From an uncultured Sphingomonas sp. (lineage in GTDB: Bacteria; Pseudomonadota; Alphaproteobacteria; Sphingomonadales; Sphingomonadaceae): a stretch of DNA of 64,000 nucleotides. Position numbers and translations under genes: made by a program. The notes under the pieces were generated by a model that did not search any database, was not told the DNA's origin, and worked only from the letters and a program-made list of their open reading frames with translations. Shown here piece by piece: positions 26,376-35,402 of the stretch. How positions within the stretch are numbered: the stretch's first letter is position 1; each line of letters begins with the position of its first letter. Location of the stretch: NCBI RefSeq assembly GCF_936927845.1, contig NZ_CAKZHV010000068.1, positions 131,132-195,131 of the forward strand, in the 5' to 3' direction.

Positions 26376-27830
26376 TCAACCCTCGAGATTGTCGGCGACG
26401 AAGCGGTCGAGCACGCGCACGCCGTAGCCGGTCGCGCCCTTGCCCCAGGTCGCGCCGTCCTTCTCCGACCAGACCATGCCCGCGATGTCGAGGTGCGCCC
26501 ATTTCACACCTTCGTCGACGAAGCGCTTGATGAACTGCGCCGCGGTGATCGAACCGCCGCCGCGCGGGCCGACGTTCTTCATGTCGGCGATCGCAGAATC
26601 GATCAGCTTGTCGTAGCCGTCCGCCAGCGGGAAGCGCCATAACAGGTCGCCGCTCGCACGCCCGGCCGCCAGGATTTGCTCGGCGAGCCCATCGTCGTTC
26701 GAGAACAGCCCGCCCATCTCGTTGCCAAGGCTGACGATCATCGCGCCGGTGAGCGTGGCGAGATCGATGATCTGCGCCGGCTTGTGCTCGCGCTGGACCC
26801 AGGTAATCGCGTCGCACAAGACCAGCCGGCCTTCGGCGTCGGTGTTGATGACCTCGACCGTCTGCCCCGACATCGTGGTGACGACGTCGCCGGGGCGCTG
26901 CGCATTACCGTCGGGCATATTCTCGACCAGGCCCATCACGCCGATGATGTTGGCCTTCGCTTTGCGGGCGGCGAGGCTGAGCATCGCGCCCGCGACTGCG
27001 CCGGCACCGCCCATGTCCCACTTCATGTCCTCCATGCCCGCAGCGGGCTTGATCGAGATGCCGCCGGTGTCGAACGTCACGCCCTTGCCGACCAGCGCAG
27101 TCAGCGGCGCGTCGGCCGCGCCACCGTTCCACTTGAGCGCGAGGATACGCGCCTCGCGCCGCGAGCCCTGGCTGACACCGAGCAGCGCGCCCATGCCGAG
27201 TTCGCGCATCTGCGGCTCGTCCAACACGGTGACTTCGAACCCGAGCCCGTCGACCGCCGCGGTCACGCGCTCGACGAAGCTTTCGGGGTAGAGGATGTTC
27301 GGCGGCAGCGTCGCGAGCGTCCGCGCGAGCCCCAGGCCCCGCGTCACCGCGTCACGGTCGTGCCATGCTGCGTCGACGTCACTCGCGTCGCTGACCACCA
27401 CCAGCTCTTCGAGCGTCGGCTTCTGCTTGGCGGTCATGCGCGTGCGATATTCGTCGAAGCGCCAGCTGCGCTGCGATGCGCCGGCGGCGAACCGGGCGGC
27501 GCAGGCCGCATCGGCGCCCGACAAATCGGCGACGACCGTCGGTGCGCCCGCGGTGAGCAGCTTCGCTGCAAGTGCGCCGCCCGCGCGCTCATAGGCCGCA
27601 TCGTCGCCGCTGCCGACACCCAGCAGCACGACGCGCTGCGTTCCCTGCGCCGCGGGCAGGAACACTTCCGCGCTCGTCCCGGGCTCGCCCTCGAAGCGCT
27701 GCCCCGACACGGCGCCCGTGACGAGCCCCCGATGCTCGGCGGCCAGCCCGGCGGGCTCCGCGCCCTTGCGCACCGCGAGCGCGAGCACCGCGGCGTCGGT
27801 CGGGCGAGTGGCGGCGAACGTGATCTTCAT
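26376..27830 (-). CDS. pepA: Leucyl aminopeptidase (M17)
   Basis: 484-residue cytosolic dizinc/dimanganese aminopeptidase. The C-terminal catalytic domain shows VGKGVTFDTGGISIKPAAGM (Lys and Asp ligands), MKWDMGGAGAVAGAMLSLAA, and the M17 signature NTDAEGRLVLCDAI with metal-binding Asp and Glu. The N-terminal macro-like domain spans about residues 1-160. The ATG at 27830 is preferred over a TTG two codons earlier. It is divergent from lptD, with two perfect inverted repeats between them. Confidence 0.95.
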   Translation of the reverse strand: MKITFAATRPTDAAVLALAVRKGAEPAGLAAEHRGLVTGAVSGQRFEGEPGTSAEVFLPAAQGTQRVVLLGVGSGDDAAYERAGGALAAKLLTAGAPTVVADLSGADAACAARFAAGASQRSWRFDEYRTRMTAKQKPTLEELVVVSDASDVDAAWHDRDAVTRGLGLARTLATLPPNILYPESFVERVTAAVDGLGFEVTVLDEPQMRELGMGALLGVSQGSRREARILALKWNGGAADAPLTALVGKGVTFDTGGISIKPAAGMEDMKWDMGGAGAVAGAMLSLAARKAKANIIGVMGLVENMPDGNAQRPGDVVTTMSGQTVEVINTDAEGRLVLCDAITWVQREHKPAQIIDLATLTGAMIVSLGNEMGGLFSNDDGLAEQILAAGRASGDLLWRFPLADGYDKLIDSAIADMKNVGPRGGGSITAAQFIKRFVDEGVKWAHLDIAGMVWSEKDGATWGKGATGYGVRVLDRFVADNLEG

Positions 27831-27855
27831 GGTCAACCTATTCCCTCATTCTCTG

Positions 27856-27874
27856 ACGTGCCTGATAGGCACGT
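27856..27874. repeat. Perfect inverted repeat upstream of pepA
   Basis: ACGTGCCT-GAT-AGGCACGT: 8-bp arms and a 3-base spacer, 26 bases before the pepA start in the divergent pepA/lptD region. The form fits a dimeric repressor site or a short hairpin. No regulator gene is adjacent. Confidence 0.55.
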
Positions 27875-27891
27875 GCGTGCGCGCTGGCAAA

Positions 27892-27906
27892 GCGTTGCAG
27901 CAACGC
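27892..27906. repeat. Second perfect inverted repeat in the pepA/lptD region
   Basis: GCGTTGC-A-GCAACGC: 7-bp arms around one base, 18 bases after the first inverted repeat and 78 bases before the lptD start. It is unrelated in sequence to the first. Confidence 0.5.
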
Positions 27907-27983
27907 GCGGGCGATGCGATAGGGCGCATGTGCAGCGCCGTGCTCTTCCGGCCGCTGGCGAGTGATAGCCATACGGGAGCAAC

Positions 27984-30251
27984 GTGACGCGTTCTGATTT
28001 CCTCGCCGGGTGCGTGCTGCCGATCGCTGCCCTGTGCGCCACCGCGTCTGCCCCTGCGGCCGCGCAGTCGCTTGCCGACCGCGCGCCGACGCCCGACCCG
28101 GCGCTGAGCATCCCGGCCGACGGCGTGCAGACAGCGCCCGCGGCGGGCGACGATCAGGTGCAGTTCAGCTCGTCGTCGCTGGAATACGATTACAACGCCG
28201 ACATCGTCACCGCACTCGGCGACGTGCGCATGACGCGCAGCGGTGAGAAGCTGCGTGCCGAAAAGGTAGTGTGGAACCGCAAGACTGGTCGCGTCGTCGC
28301 GAACGGCAACGTCGCAGTCACCAACCCGCAGGGCGACGTGGCTTACGGCGATTCGATCGAGCTGACCGACACGTTGAAGGACGGCGTGATCGACAATCTG
28401 CTCGTCGTGCTGGAACGCGGCGGGCGGCTTGCCGCAGTGGACGGCCGCCGCGACGAGAACGGCACCTATTTCCTCAACCGCGCCGCCTACTCGCCCTGCC
28501 CGGTCACCGACGCGAGCGGTTGCCCGAAGGAGCCGACGTGGAAGATCACCGCGGTCCGCGTCACCTATCGCCCCGACAACGATCGCGTCTATTTCGAGGG
28601 CGCGCGCTTCAACCTGTTCGGGCTCGCCAGCCCGCGCTTGCCGCGCTTCTCCACCAGCACTGCTGAATCGAACAGCACCGGGCTGCTGACGCCCGGCCTC
28701 GGCATCGACCGGCTGAACGGCGGCGAGCTGACGCTGCCGTTCAACATCGCGCTGGGCCAGAACCGCTCGCTGGTGATCGCGCCGCACCTTTTCACCAACG
28801 TCGTGCCGCTGCTGGAGGCGCATTACAGCGAGGTGAACACACTCGGCGCCTTCTCGATCGCCGGTTACGCGACATCGGGCCGGCGCAGCGAGGATCTGTC
28901 GGCAGGCTTCACCACCGCGACCGAGCGCGCGTTTCGCGGCTATCTCGATGGAACGATGCGGTTCCAGTTCACGCCCGAGTGGAGCCTGTCGGGTTCGCTG
29001 CGCCTGTCGACCGACCGCACTTTCACGCGGCGCTATGACATTTCCGACGACGATCGCCTGCGCAGCACCTTCGCGCTCGAGCATATCGACGCCAACAGTT
29101 ATTTCGCGGTGAGCGGCTGGGCGACGCAAACGCTGCGCGTGGGTGATCGCCAGTCGATGCAGCCGGTGGCGCTGCCCGAGATCGATTATCGCCGCCGCGT
29201 ACAGGACGTGGCGGGCGGCGTGCTGTCGCTCCAGGCCAACACCCTCGCGATCGGGCGCAAGGCCGGACAAGACACGCAGCGCGCCTTCGCCAGCGCGGAG
29301 TGGAACCTGCGCCGCCTGACCAACTGGGGACAGGAGGTCACGCTGACCGCGTTCGCGCGCGGCGACGCCTACAACACCAGCGACACCGAAGCGACCGCAG
29401 TGGCCAGCTACCGCGGGCTCGACGGTTTCCAGACGCGCGCGATCGGCGCAGCGGCGATCGACGTCAAATGGCCGTTCATCGGCGAGCTGTTCGGTGGGAC
29501 GCAGCGCTGGACCCCGCGGGTGCAGATTGTCGCCTCGCCGCATGTCGCCAATCTGCGCGTGCCGAACGAGGATTCGCGCGCGGTCGACCTGGAGGATTCG
29601 AACCTTTTCGCGCTTAATCGCTTTCCCGGCTACGATCGCTGGGAGGATTCGTCGCGCATCACCTACGGTGGCGAATGGGCGTTCGATCGCACCGGCCTGT
29701 CGATCGATGCAACCATCGGGCAAAGCTACCGCCTGGATTCGCGTCCCACCATCCTACCGAGCGGCACCGGACTGTCGGACAGTTTCTCTGACATCGTCGG
29801 GCGCACCAACGTCCGGCTGCGCGACTTCATCACGTTCACGCACCGCTATCGGCTCGACAAGGACAATCTGGCGGTGCGGCGCAACGAGGTCGACGCGACG
29901 GTCGGCTCGTACACCACCTATGCCACGGTCGGATATCTGCGGCTCAACCGCAACATCGACCCGATCGTCGGATTGCAGGACCGCGAGGAGGTTCGCTTCG
30001 CCGGCCGCGCGGCGTTCGCGCAATTCTGGTCGGTGTTCGGCTCGGCGGTGATCGATCTGACCGACCGCGCCGAGGACGTCTTGTCGTCGAGCAGCGGGTT
30101 CGATCCGATCCGCCACCGTTTGGGCGTCGCGTACGAGGACGATTGCCTGGAGCTCGGGCTCACGTGGCGGCGCGATTACCGCACCACCGGCGACATCCGC
30201 GCGGGCAACAGCTACCTGTTGACGCTAGCGTTCAAGGGGCTCGGGCGCTAA
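27984..30251 (+). CDS. lptD: LPS-assembly protein LptD
   Basis: 755-residue outer-membrane translocon that places lipopolysaccharide in the outer leaflet with LptE. It has a GTG start and a signal peptide (about residues 1-28, ending APAAAQ). The OstA/LptA-like periplasmic jellyroll (about 50-160: SSSLEYDYNADIVTALGDV, then RAEKVVWNRKTGRVVANGNV) comes next. A large C-terminal beta-barrel follows, with repeated alternating strands up to LGLTWRRDYRTTGDIRAGNS near the end. It is first in the classical lptD-surA-pdxA-rsmA operon. Few Cys residues are visible (about CPVTDASGC), as in alphaproteobacterial forms. Confidence 0.95.
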   Translation: MTRSDFLAGCVLPIAALCATASAPAAAQSLADRAPTPDPALSIPADGVQTAPAAGDDQVQFSSSSLEYDYNADIVTALGDVRMTRSGEKLRAEKVVWNRKTGRVVANGNVAVTNPQGDVAYGDSIELTDTLKDGVIDNLLVVLERGGRLAAVDGRRDENGTYFLNRAAYSPCPVTDASGCPKEPTWKITAVRVTYRPDNDRVYFEGARFNLFGLASPRLPRFSTSTAESNSTGLLTPGLGIDRLNGGELTLPFNIALGQNRSLVIAPHLFTNVVPLLEAHYSEVNTLGAFSIAGYATSGRRSEDLSAGFTTATERAFRGYLDGTMRFQFTPEWSLSGSLRLSTDRTFTRRYDISDDDRLRSTFALEHIDANSYFAVSGWATQTLRVGDRQSMQPVALPEIDYRRRVQDVAGGVLSLQANTLAIGRKAGQDTQRAFASAEWNLRRLTNWGQEVTLTAFARGDAYNTSDTEATAVASYRGLDGFQTRAIGAAAIDVKWPFIGELFGGTQRWTPRVQIVASPHVANLRVPNEDSRAVDLEDSNLFALNRFPGYDRWEDSSRITYGGEWAFDRTGLSIDATIGQSYRLDSRPTILPSGTGLSDSFSDIVGRTNVRLRDFITFTHRYRLDKDNLAVRRNEVDATVGSYTTYATVGYLRLNRNIDPIVGLQDREEVRFAGRAAFAQFWSVFGSAVIDLTDRAEDVLSSSSGFDPIRHRLGVAYEDDCLELGLTWRRDYRTTGDIRAGNSYLLTLAFKGLGR

Positions 30252-30327
30252 GCCGGGGTTCAGCAAGGCCGGGGCATGGCTACGGCAGGGCCGCGCGCGG
30301 CCATCATGGGAATTTGAGACGCTTGTG

Positions 30328-31686
30328 ATGACGAAGACGAGGGGCGCGCTGCTGACGCGCCGGGCGATGGCATCGCTCCTGGGATTGGCGATCACGGGTG
30401 CGGCTGTCGCGCAGACGGTCGACGATCAAACGCTGCCCGACAACACCGGGCTCAACATCCCTGCCAATCTGCAGATCTTCGGCAAGCTCGACCCGAACAT
30501 CCGCAAGGCGACCGCAATCGTCAATGAAACGGTGATCACCGGCACCGACGTCGACCAGCGCGTGGCGCTGATCGCGGCTGCCAACAATGCGAAGCTGTCG
30601 GACGAGGATCGCGAGCGGTTGCGCCTGCAGGTGCTGCGTCAGCTGATCGACGAGACGCTGCAGATCCAGCAGGCGAAAACCGCCGATATCACGGTGTCGA
30701 AGGAAGAGATCGATCAGGCGATCGGCCGTGTCGCGCGCCAGTTCAACAAGTCTCCGACCGATTTCGCCGCCTGGTTGCGCGAACAGGGTTCGTCCGATCG
30801 CTCGATGCGTCGCCAGATCGAGGGCGAACTCGCCTGGAACCGCTACCTGCGCAAGCGGGTCGAGCCGTTCGTCAACGTCGGCGACGAGGAAGTGAAGGCG
30901 ATCATCGATCGTCTGCAGGCGGCCAAGGGCACCGAGGAATACCACCTCGCCGAAATCTATCTGCCTGCGAACGTCGATCAGCAGGCGCAGGTGGAAGGAC
31001 AGGCACGCCAGATCATCGGCGAGATCCAGAAGGCGCAGGCACCGTTCAGCTATTTCGCGCGCAACTATTCCGCCGCGACGACGCGCGCGGTCGGCGGCGA
31101 TCTCGGCTGGGTACGCGCGGCGCAATTGCCCGAAGCGCTGTCGGCGGCGAGCCAGCAGATGCAGGTCGGCCAGGTGGCCGGGCCAATTCCGATCCCCGGT
31201 GGCTTCTCGATCATCTACCTGGTCGACAAGCGGCAGGTGCTGACCGCCGATCCGCGCGACGCGCGGCTCAGCCTGAAGCAGATGACGATCAAGTTCCCGC
31301 CGAACACGACGCAGGCGCAGGCAACCGCGCGCACCGCGCAGTTCGCGACCGAAATCCGCAAGCTGCAGGGCTGCGGGTCGGTCGAGAAGGTCGGGCAGGG
31401 GCTGAACGCCGAGGTGGTGCAGAACGACACCGTCCGCATCCGCGATCTGCCCGGGCCGCTGCAGGACATCATGCTCAAGCTGCAGGTCGGTCAGGCCTCG
31501 CCGCCGTTCGGCTCGCCGAGCGAGGGTGTGCGCACGCTGGTGTTGTGCGGCCGCGACGATCCGGTGTCGGGCCAGCTGCCCGGCGCAGAGCAAATCCAGA
31601 ATCAGCTCGAGCAGCAGCGCGTCAATCTGCGCGCGCAGCAGGCGCTGCGCGACCTACGGCGCGACGCGGTGATCGACTATCGCTGA
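30328..31686 (+). CDS. surA: SurA-like periplasmic peptidyl-prolyl isomerase/chaperone
   Basis: 452 residues, starting with a signal-like N-terminus (ASLLGLAITGAAVAQT). The SurA N-terminal chaperone region follows (AIVNETVITGTDVDQRVALI; VLRQLIDETLQIQQAK). One parvulin PPIC domain sits around residues 205-300 (EYHLAEIYLP ... VGGDLGWVRAAQLPEAL ... GPIPIPGGFSIIYLVDKR), and a second degenerate one comes near the C-terminus. It escorts outer-membrane proteins such as LptD, its upstream neighbour. A GTG one codon before the chosen ATG is also possible. Confidence 0.93.
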   Translation: MTKTRGALLTRRAMASLLGLAITGAAVAQTVDDQTLPDNTGLNIPANLQIFGKLDPNIRKATAIVNETVITGTDVDQRVALIAAANNAKLSDEDRERLRLQVLRQLIDETLQIQQAKTADITVSKEEIDQAIGRVARQFNKSPTDFAAWLREQGSSDRSMRRQIEGELAWNRYLRKRVEPFVNVGDEEVKAIIDRLQAAKGTEEYHLAEIYLPANVDQQAQVEGQARQIIGEIQKAQAPFSYFARNYSAATTRAVGGDLGWVRAAQLPEALSAASQQMQVGQVAGPIPIPGGFSIIYLVDKRQVLTADPRDARLSLKQMTIKFPPNTTQAQATARTAQFATEIRKLQGCGSVEKVGQGLNAEVVQNDTVRIRDLPGPLQDIMLKLQVGQASPPFGSPSEGVRTLVLCGRDDPVSGQLPGAEQIQNQLEQQRVNLRAQQALRDLRRDAVIDYR

Positions 31687-31693
31687 CGCTGCC

Positions 31694-32695
31694 GTGACGC
31701 CGCTCGTCGTCGCGATGGGCGATCCGGCGGGCGTCGGCCCGGAGACGATCGCCAAGGCGTGGGAAGCGCGCGCGGCGCACGCCTTGCCGCCGTTCGTCGT
31801 GGTCGGGGACGCGAATGCCATTGCCGCAGTGTGGCGTGGGCCGATCGCGCGGATCGACGATCTGCGTGACGCGAGCAGCGCCTTCCCCGATGCGTTGCCG
31901 GTGATGAGCATCCACGATGCCGGACCGGTCGCGCCGGGACATGCAACTCCCGATGGCGCGCGCGCGGCGTTCCACGCGCTCGAAACCGCGACCGGGCTGG
32001 CGCAATCGGGCGCCGCGCGCGCGCTGGTGACGGCGCCGGTCGGCAAGGCGCAATTGTATCACGTCGGCTTCACCCATCCGGGGCAGACCGAGTTCGTTGC
32101 CGAGCGCTGCGGTGTGTCGCGCGACAATGCGGTGATGATGCTTGCCGGACCGTCGCTGCGCGTCGTGCCGGTCACGACGCACGTCCCGCTTGCGGAGGTA
32201 CCCGGCTTGCTGACGGTCGAGCTGATCGTCGCAAAGGCGCGGGTAACGGCGCGCGGGCTCACCAAGAACTTCGGCATCGCGCGACCGCGCCTCGCCTTCG
32301 CCGGGCTCAACCCGCATGCCGGGGAGAGCGGTGCGCTCGGCCGCGAGGAGATCGAGGTGATCGAACCCGCGATCGCGCTGCTACGTGCCGAGGGGATCGA
32401 TGCCGAGGGGCCGCTCGCTGCCGATACGATGTTCCACCCGCGTGCCCGCGCGCGCTACGACGCCGCGGTCTGTCCGTATCACGATCAGGCGCTGGTGCCG
32501 ATCAAGACGCTGCACTTCGACGAAGGCGTCAACATCACGCTCGGGCTGCCGATCGTCCGTACCTCGCCCGACCACGGCACTGCGTTCGGCATCGCAGGGC
32601 AGAACAAGGCGCATCCGGGTGCAATGATCGCGGCGATCGCCATGGCGGACATGGCCGCGACCAATCGGCAGCGTTATGCCGCGGCGTGTACGTGA
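31694..32695 (+). CDS. pdxA: 4-hydroxythreonine-4-phosphate dehydrogenase
   Basis: 333-residue NAD-dependent enzyme of pyridoxal-phosphate synthesis. It has the N-terminal VVAMGDPAGVGPETIAKAWE, metal ligands in LYHVGFTHPGQTEF, and LAFAGLNPHAGESGALGREE. The C-terminal motif is DAAVCPYHDQALVPIKTLHF. It has a GTG start seven bases after surA and overlaps rsmA, in the standard operon order. Confidence 0.96.
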   Translation: MTPLVVAMGDPAGVGPETIAKAWEARAAHALPPFVVVGDANAIAAVWRGPIARIDDLRDASSAFPDALPVMSIHDAGPVAPGHATPDGARAAFHALETATGLAQSGAARALVTAPVGKAQLYHVGFTHPGQTEFVAERCGVSRDNAVMMLAGPSLRVVPVTTHVPLAEVPGLLTVELIVAKARVTARGLTKNFGIARPRLAFAGLNPHAGESGALGREEIEVIEPAIALLRAEGIDAEGPLAADTMFHPRARARYDAAVCPYHDQALVPIKTLHFDEGVNITLGLPIVRTSPDHGTAFGIAGQNKAHPGAMIAAIAMADMAATNRQRYAAACT

Positions 32696-33519
32696 CCGCT
32701 CCCGCCGTCGATCTGCCGCCGCTGCGCGACGTGATCGCGCGGTTCGGCCTGAACGCGTCCAAGGCGCTGGGGCAGAATTTCCTGTTCGACGCGCAATTGC
32801 TCGGGCGTATCGCACGCATCCCGGGTGATCTCGACGACCGTGAGGTGCTGGAGATCGGGCCGGGTCCGGGCGGTCTGACGCGCGCGCTGTTGGCGACCGG
32901 AGCGCGGGTCACCGCGATCGAGCGCGACCGACGGTGTATCCCCGCACTCGCCGAGCTGGAGGCGGCATATCCGGGCAAGCTGCGCGTGATCGAAGGCGAC
33001 GCGACCGAGATCGACGCGCAATCGCTGTTCGAGGGCAAGCCGCACATCGTCTCCAACCTGCCGTACAATGTCGGCACGCCGTTGCTGGTCGGCTGGCTGT
33101 CCGCCGAATGGCAGCCGTGGTGGCAATCGCTGACGCTGATGTTCCAGCGCGAGGTTGCCGATCGCATCGTGGCACCGGTGGCAAGCGACGCCTATGGGCG
33201 GCTGGCGGTGTTGTCGCAGTGGCGGTCGGTTGCGAAGCTCGCGATGCCGGTGCACCGCTCCGCCTTCACTCCGCCACCCAAGGTGATGTCGGCGGTGGTG
33301 CACATCACCCCGGCAAAGGAACCCGCGGGCGTCCGGCTCGACATGCTGGAGCGCGTCACCGCGGCCGCGTTCGGGCAGCGGCGCAAGATGCTGCGGCAGA
33401 GCTTGCGCGGCGTCCCCGGCGCGCTGGATGCGTTGGAGGCCGAGGGGATCGATCCGACGCGGCGTGCGGAGACGGTGTCGGTACCTGAGTTCGTCGCGAT
33501 CGCGCGACGGCTCAGCTGA
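32692..33519 (+). CDS. rsmA: 16S rRNA dimethyladenosine transferase (KsgA)
   Basis: 275-residue SAM-dependent enzyme that dimethylates A1518 and A1519 late in 30S assembly. Landmarks are RFGLNASKALGQNFLFDAQL, motif I EIGPGPGGLTRALLATGARV, the catalytic NLPYNV, and a C-terminal helical domain with FGQRRKMLRQSL. The GTG at 32692 forms a GTGA junction with the pdxA stop and is preferred; a GTG two codons upstream is also in frame. Confidence 0.95.
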   Translation: MTAPAVDLPPLRDVIARFGLNASKALGQNFLFDAQLLGRIARIPGDLDDREVLEIGPGPGGLTRALLATGARVTAIERDRRCIPALAELEAAYPGKLRVIEGDATEIDAQSLFEGKPHIVSNLPYNVGTPLLVGWLSAEWQPWWQSLTLMFQREVADRIVAPVASDAYGRLAVLSQWRSVAKLAMPVHRSAFTPPPKVMSAVVHITPAKEPAGVRLDMLERVTAAAFGQRRKMLRQSLRGVPGALDALEAEGIDPTRRAETVSVPEFVAIARRLS

Positions 33520-33546
33520 GCGACACCGCGACCGAGCCCGGCGGGA

Positions 33547-34065
33547 TCAGTCCTTGGTCACCGTCGTCGTGTTGACGCCGACCTGGGTCGCGACCAGCGC
33601 GGTGGCGATCGGTGGCGGGCCCTTGGCGATGCGCGCGGCGAGCGCGGTCGCTTGCGGGCACTGACCCTTGCAGAGCGTGCGGACGCGCGCGAGGTTCTGC
33701 TTGGCGCGCTCGACCGCGCCCTTGGCGACCATCGCCTCGCCCTGCCCGCTCAGCGCGTCGACGTCGTTGGGCTCCAGCAACAGCGCCTCGCGGTAGAGGC
33801 GGATCGCCTTGCCCGGCAGGCCGCGTGCCTCGGAGACACGGGCCAGCAGGACGAACGCCTGACGGTTGCGAGGATCGGCGGCGAGCGCGGTTTCGAGCAG
33901 GTCGGTCGCGCCGTCCAGATTGCCCGCGGCGCGCGCGGCCTCGGCCTCTTTCATGAGCGCGATGCTGCGCGGGTTGATCTGATCGTCGGGCCGCTGGCCA
34001 TGGAGCGACGTGGAGATGGAGGCCGCTGCCAGCCCGAGCGCGACGGCGACGGAAGTAAAACGCAT
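33547..34065 (-). CDS. Exported tetratricopeptide-repeat protein
   Basis: 172 residues with a signal peptide (MRFTSVAVALGLAAASIST). About three TPR-like helix pairs cover residues 35-135 (MKEAEAARAAGNLDGATDLL; AFVLLARVSEARGLPGKAIR; LLLEPNDVDALSGQGEAM). It is probably a periplasmic scaffold; partner and role are unknown. Two in-frame ATGs exist, and the inner one (34065) gives the better signal peptide. It lies 33 bases after the RsmB-like gene on the same strand. Confidence 0.8.
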   Translation of the reverse strand: MRFTSVAVALGLAAASISTSLHGQRPDDQINPRSIALMKEAEAARAAGNLDGATDLLETALAADPRNRQAFVLLARVSEARGLPGKAIRLYREALLLEPNDVDALSGQGEAMVAKGAVERAKQNLARVRTLCKGQCPQATALAARIAKGPPPIATALVATQVGVNTTTVTKD

Positions 34066-34098
34066 GATCGGCTCCAGCTTCGGCACTGTTTCAACGAA

Positions 34099-35274
34099 TT
34101 AGCATGGTGCCCGCAGGCGTGCGACAAAAAAGCCGTCGCTGCCGTCATGCGCCGGGGTCAGGCGAACACCGTGCCCGTGCGCGCGCCCGAGCGGCAACGA
34201 CAATCGCTCGGCTTGCCACGCTGGATGCGCGGCGAGAAAGGCGTCGATCTGGTCACGCCCTTCCGCGTCGAGAAGCGAGCAGACGATGTAGACGAGCGCA
34301 CCGCCGGGCTTCACCAGCGGCGCACCGAGCGCGAGCACGTGGCGCTGCAATCCAACGAAGCGGTCGATCCGCGCCGGGGTCAGTCGCCAGCGCGCCTCCG
34401 GATTGCGGCGCCACGTGCCGGTGCCCGAGCATGGCGCATCGATCAGCACCGTGTCGGCTGTTCCAGCGAGCGGCGCGAGTGCGTCGCCCTCACGCCCGGC
34501 ATCGAGCAGCTGGGTGTCGATGATCGACGCACCCGCTGCCGCGGCGCGAGGTTCGAGCCGGCGCAGACGCGCGCGGTCGACATCGGCGGCGATGATCCGC
34601 CCTTCATTCCCCATCGCGGCGGCAAGCGCTAGGCTCTTGCCCCCCGCCCCCGCGCACAGATCGACGATGGTCTGTCCGGGCACGGCCGCCGCCGCAAGCG
34701 TCACCGTTTGGCTTCCCGTGTCCTGCACCTCAAGCCGGCCGGTGAAGGCCGTGAGATCGCTGCCGGCGGGCAGCCGTAACGCGTCGGCGAGGCCGGTGAT
34801 CGGTTGGGCGTCGGTCAGTTCGGGCGCGATCACATCGGGCGCGGTGCGCAGCGTATTGACGCGGATGTCGAGCGGCGCACGGTCGGTCAGCGCGCGCTGC
34901 TCGCCTGCGTCGAGCCCGGCGGCGAACAAGCGTTCCAGCAGCCAGGCAGGTGCGATCCCCGGCTCGGCGGTCGGCTCGCCGGAAGTGATCGGCGTGGGCG
35001 CGTGGGTCGAGCCATCGAAGGTTGCGGCGATCGCCGGATCGGTCTTGGCAAGCGCGACCATCGCGGCGCGGCCGCTCGCGGGACGCTCACCGAGCAGGCG
35101 GATCGCAGCATAGACGAGCTCGCGAACTGCGCGGCGGTCCTTTGATCCGGCATAGCGACGCTGCGCGAAATAGCGCGCGATCAGCGTGTCGGCGGCAGCA
35201 CCGTTGTCGGCGGCCGCGGCGATGATCGCGTCGAGCAGGTCGATCGCGGCCTGGGTCCGTGCGGCTGGGGTCAT
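34099..35274 (-). CDS. RsmB/NOP-family RNA (cytosine-5) methyltransferase
   Basis: 391 residues. The N-terminal NusB-like helical domain (about 1-130) is followed by a Rossmann SAM domain. Motif I is DLCAGAGGKSLALAAAM, and motif IV carries DAPCSGTGTWRRNPEARW with the conserved Cys. The catalytic Cys region reads ALVYIVCSLLDAEGRD. This matches RsmB-like 16S rRNA m5C methyltransferases, though the exact target base is not certain. It lies upstream of the TPR gene and downstream of guaB on the same strand. Confidence 0.9.
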   Translation of the reverse strand: MTPAARTQAAIDLLDAIIAAAADNGAAADTLIARYFAQRRYAGSKDRRAVRELVYAAIRLLGERPASGRAAMVALAKTDPAIAATFDGSTHAPTPITSGEPTAEPGIAPAWLLERLFAAGLDAGEQRALTDRAPLDIRVNTLRTAPDVIAPELTDAQPITGLADALRLPAGSDLTAFTGRLEVQDTGSQTVTLAAAAVPGQTIVDLCAGAGGKSLALAAAMGNEGRIIAADVDRARLRRLEPRAAAAGASIIDTQLLDAGREGDALAPLAGTADTVLIDAPCSGTGTWRRNPEARWRLTPARIDRFVGLQRHVLALGAPLVKPGGALVYIVCSLLDAEGRDQIDAFLAAHPAWQAERLSLPLGRAHGHGVRLTPAHDGSDGFFVARLRAPC

Positions 35275-35402
35275 CGGCTCACATCCGTCCGGAAGGTCAC
35301 AAAGGTCGCAGCTCTACGCGTGCTCGCCCGCAGGTGCGCGCAAGGCGGTGCGCGCAACAAGTGCGATGACAGCGTTCGCCGGTGTAGGACAGCGCAGCCG
35401 GA

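Noticed and set aside
35275..35402. Possible RNA gene between the RsmB-like gene and guaB
   Set aside because: No tRNA T-loop or anticodon-stem pattern and no stable long hairpin.
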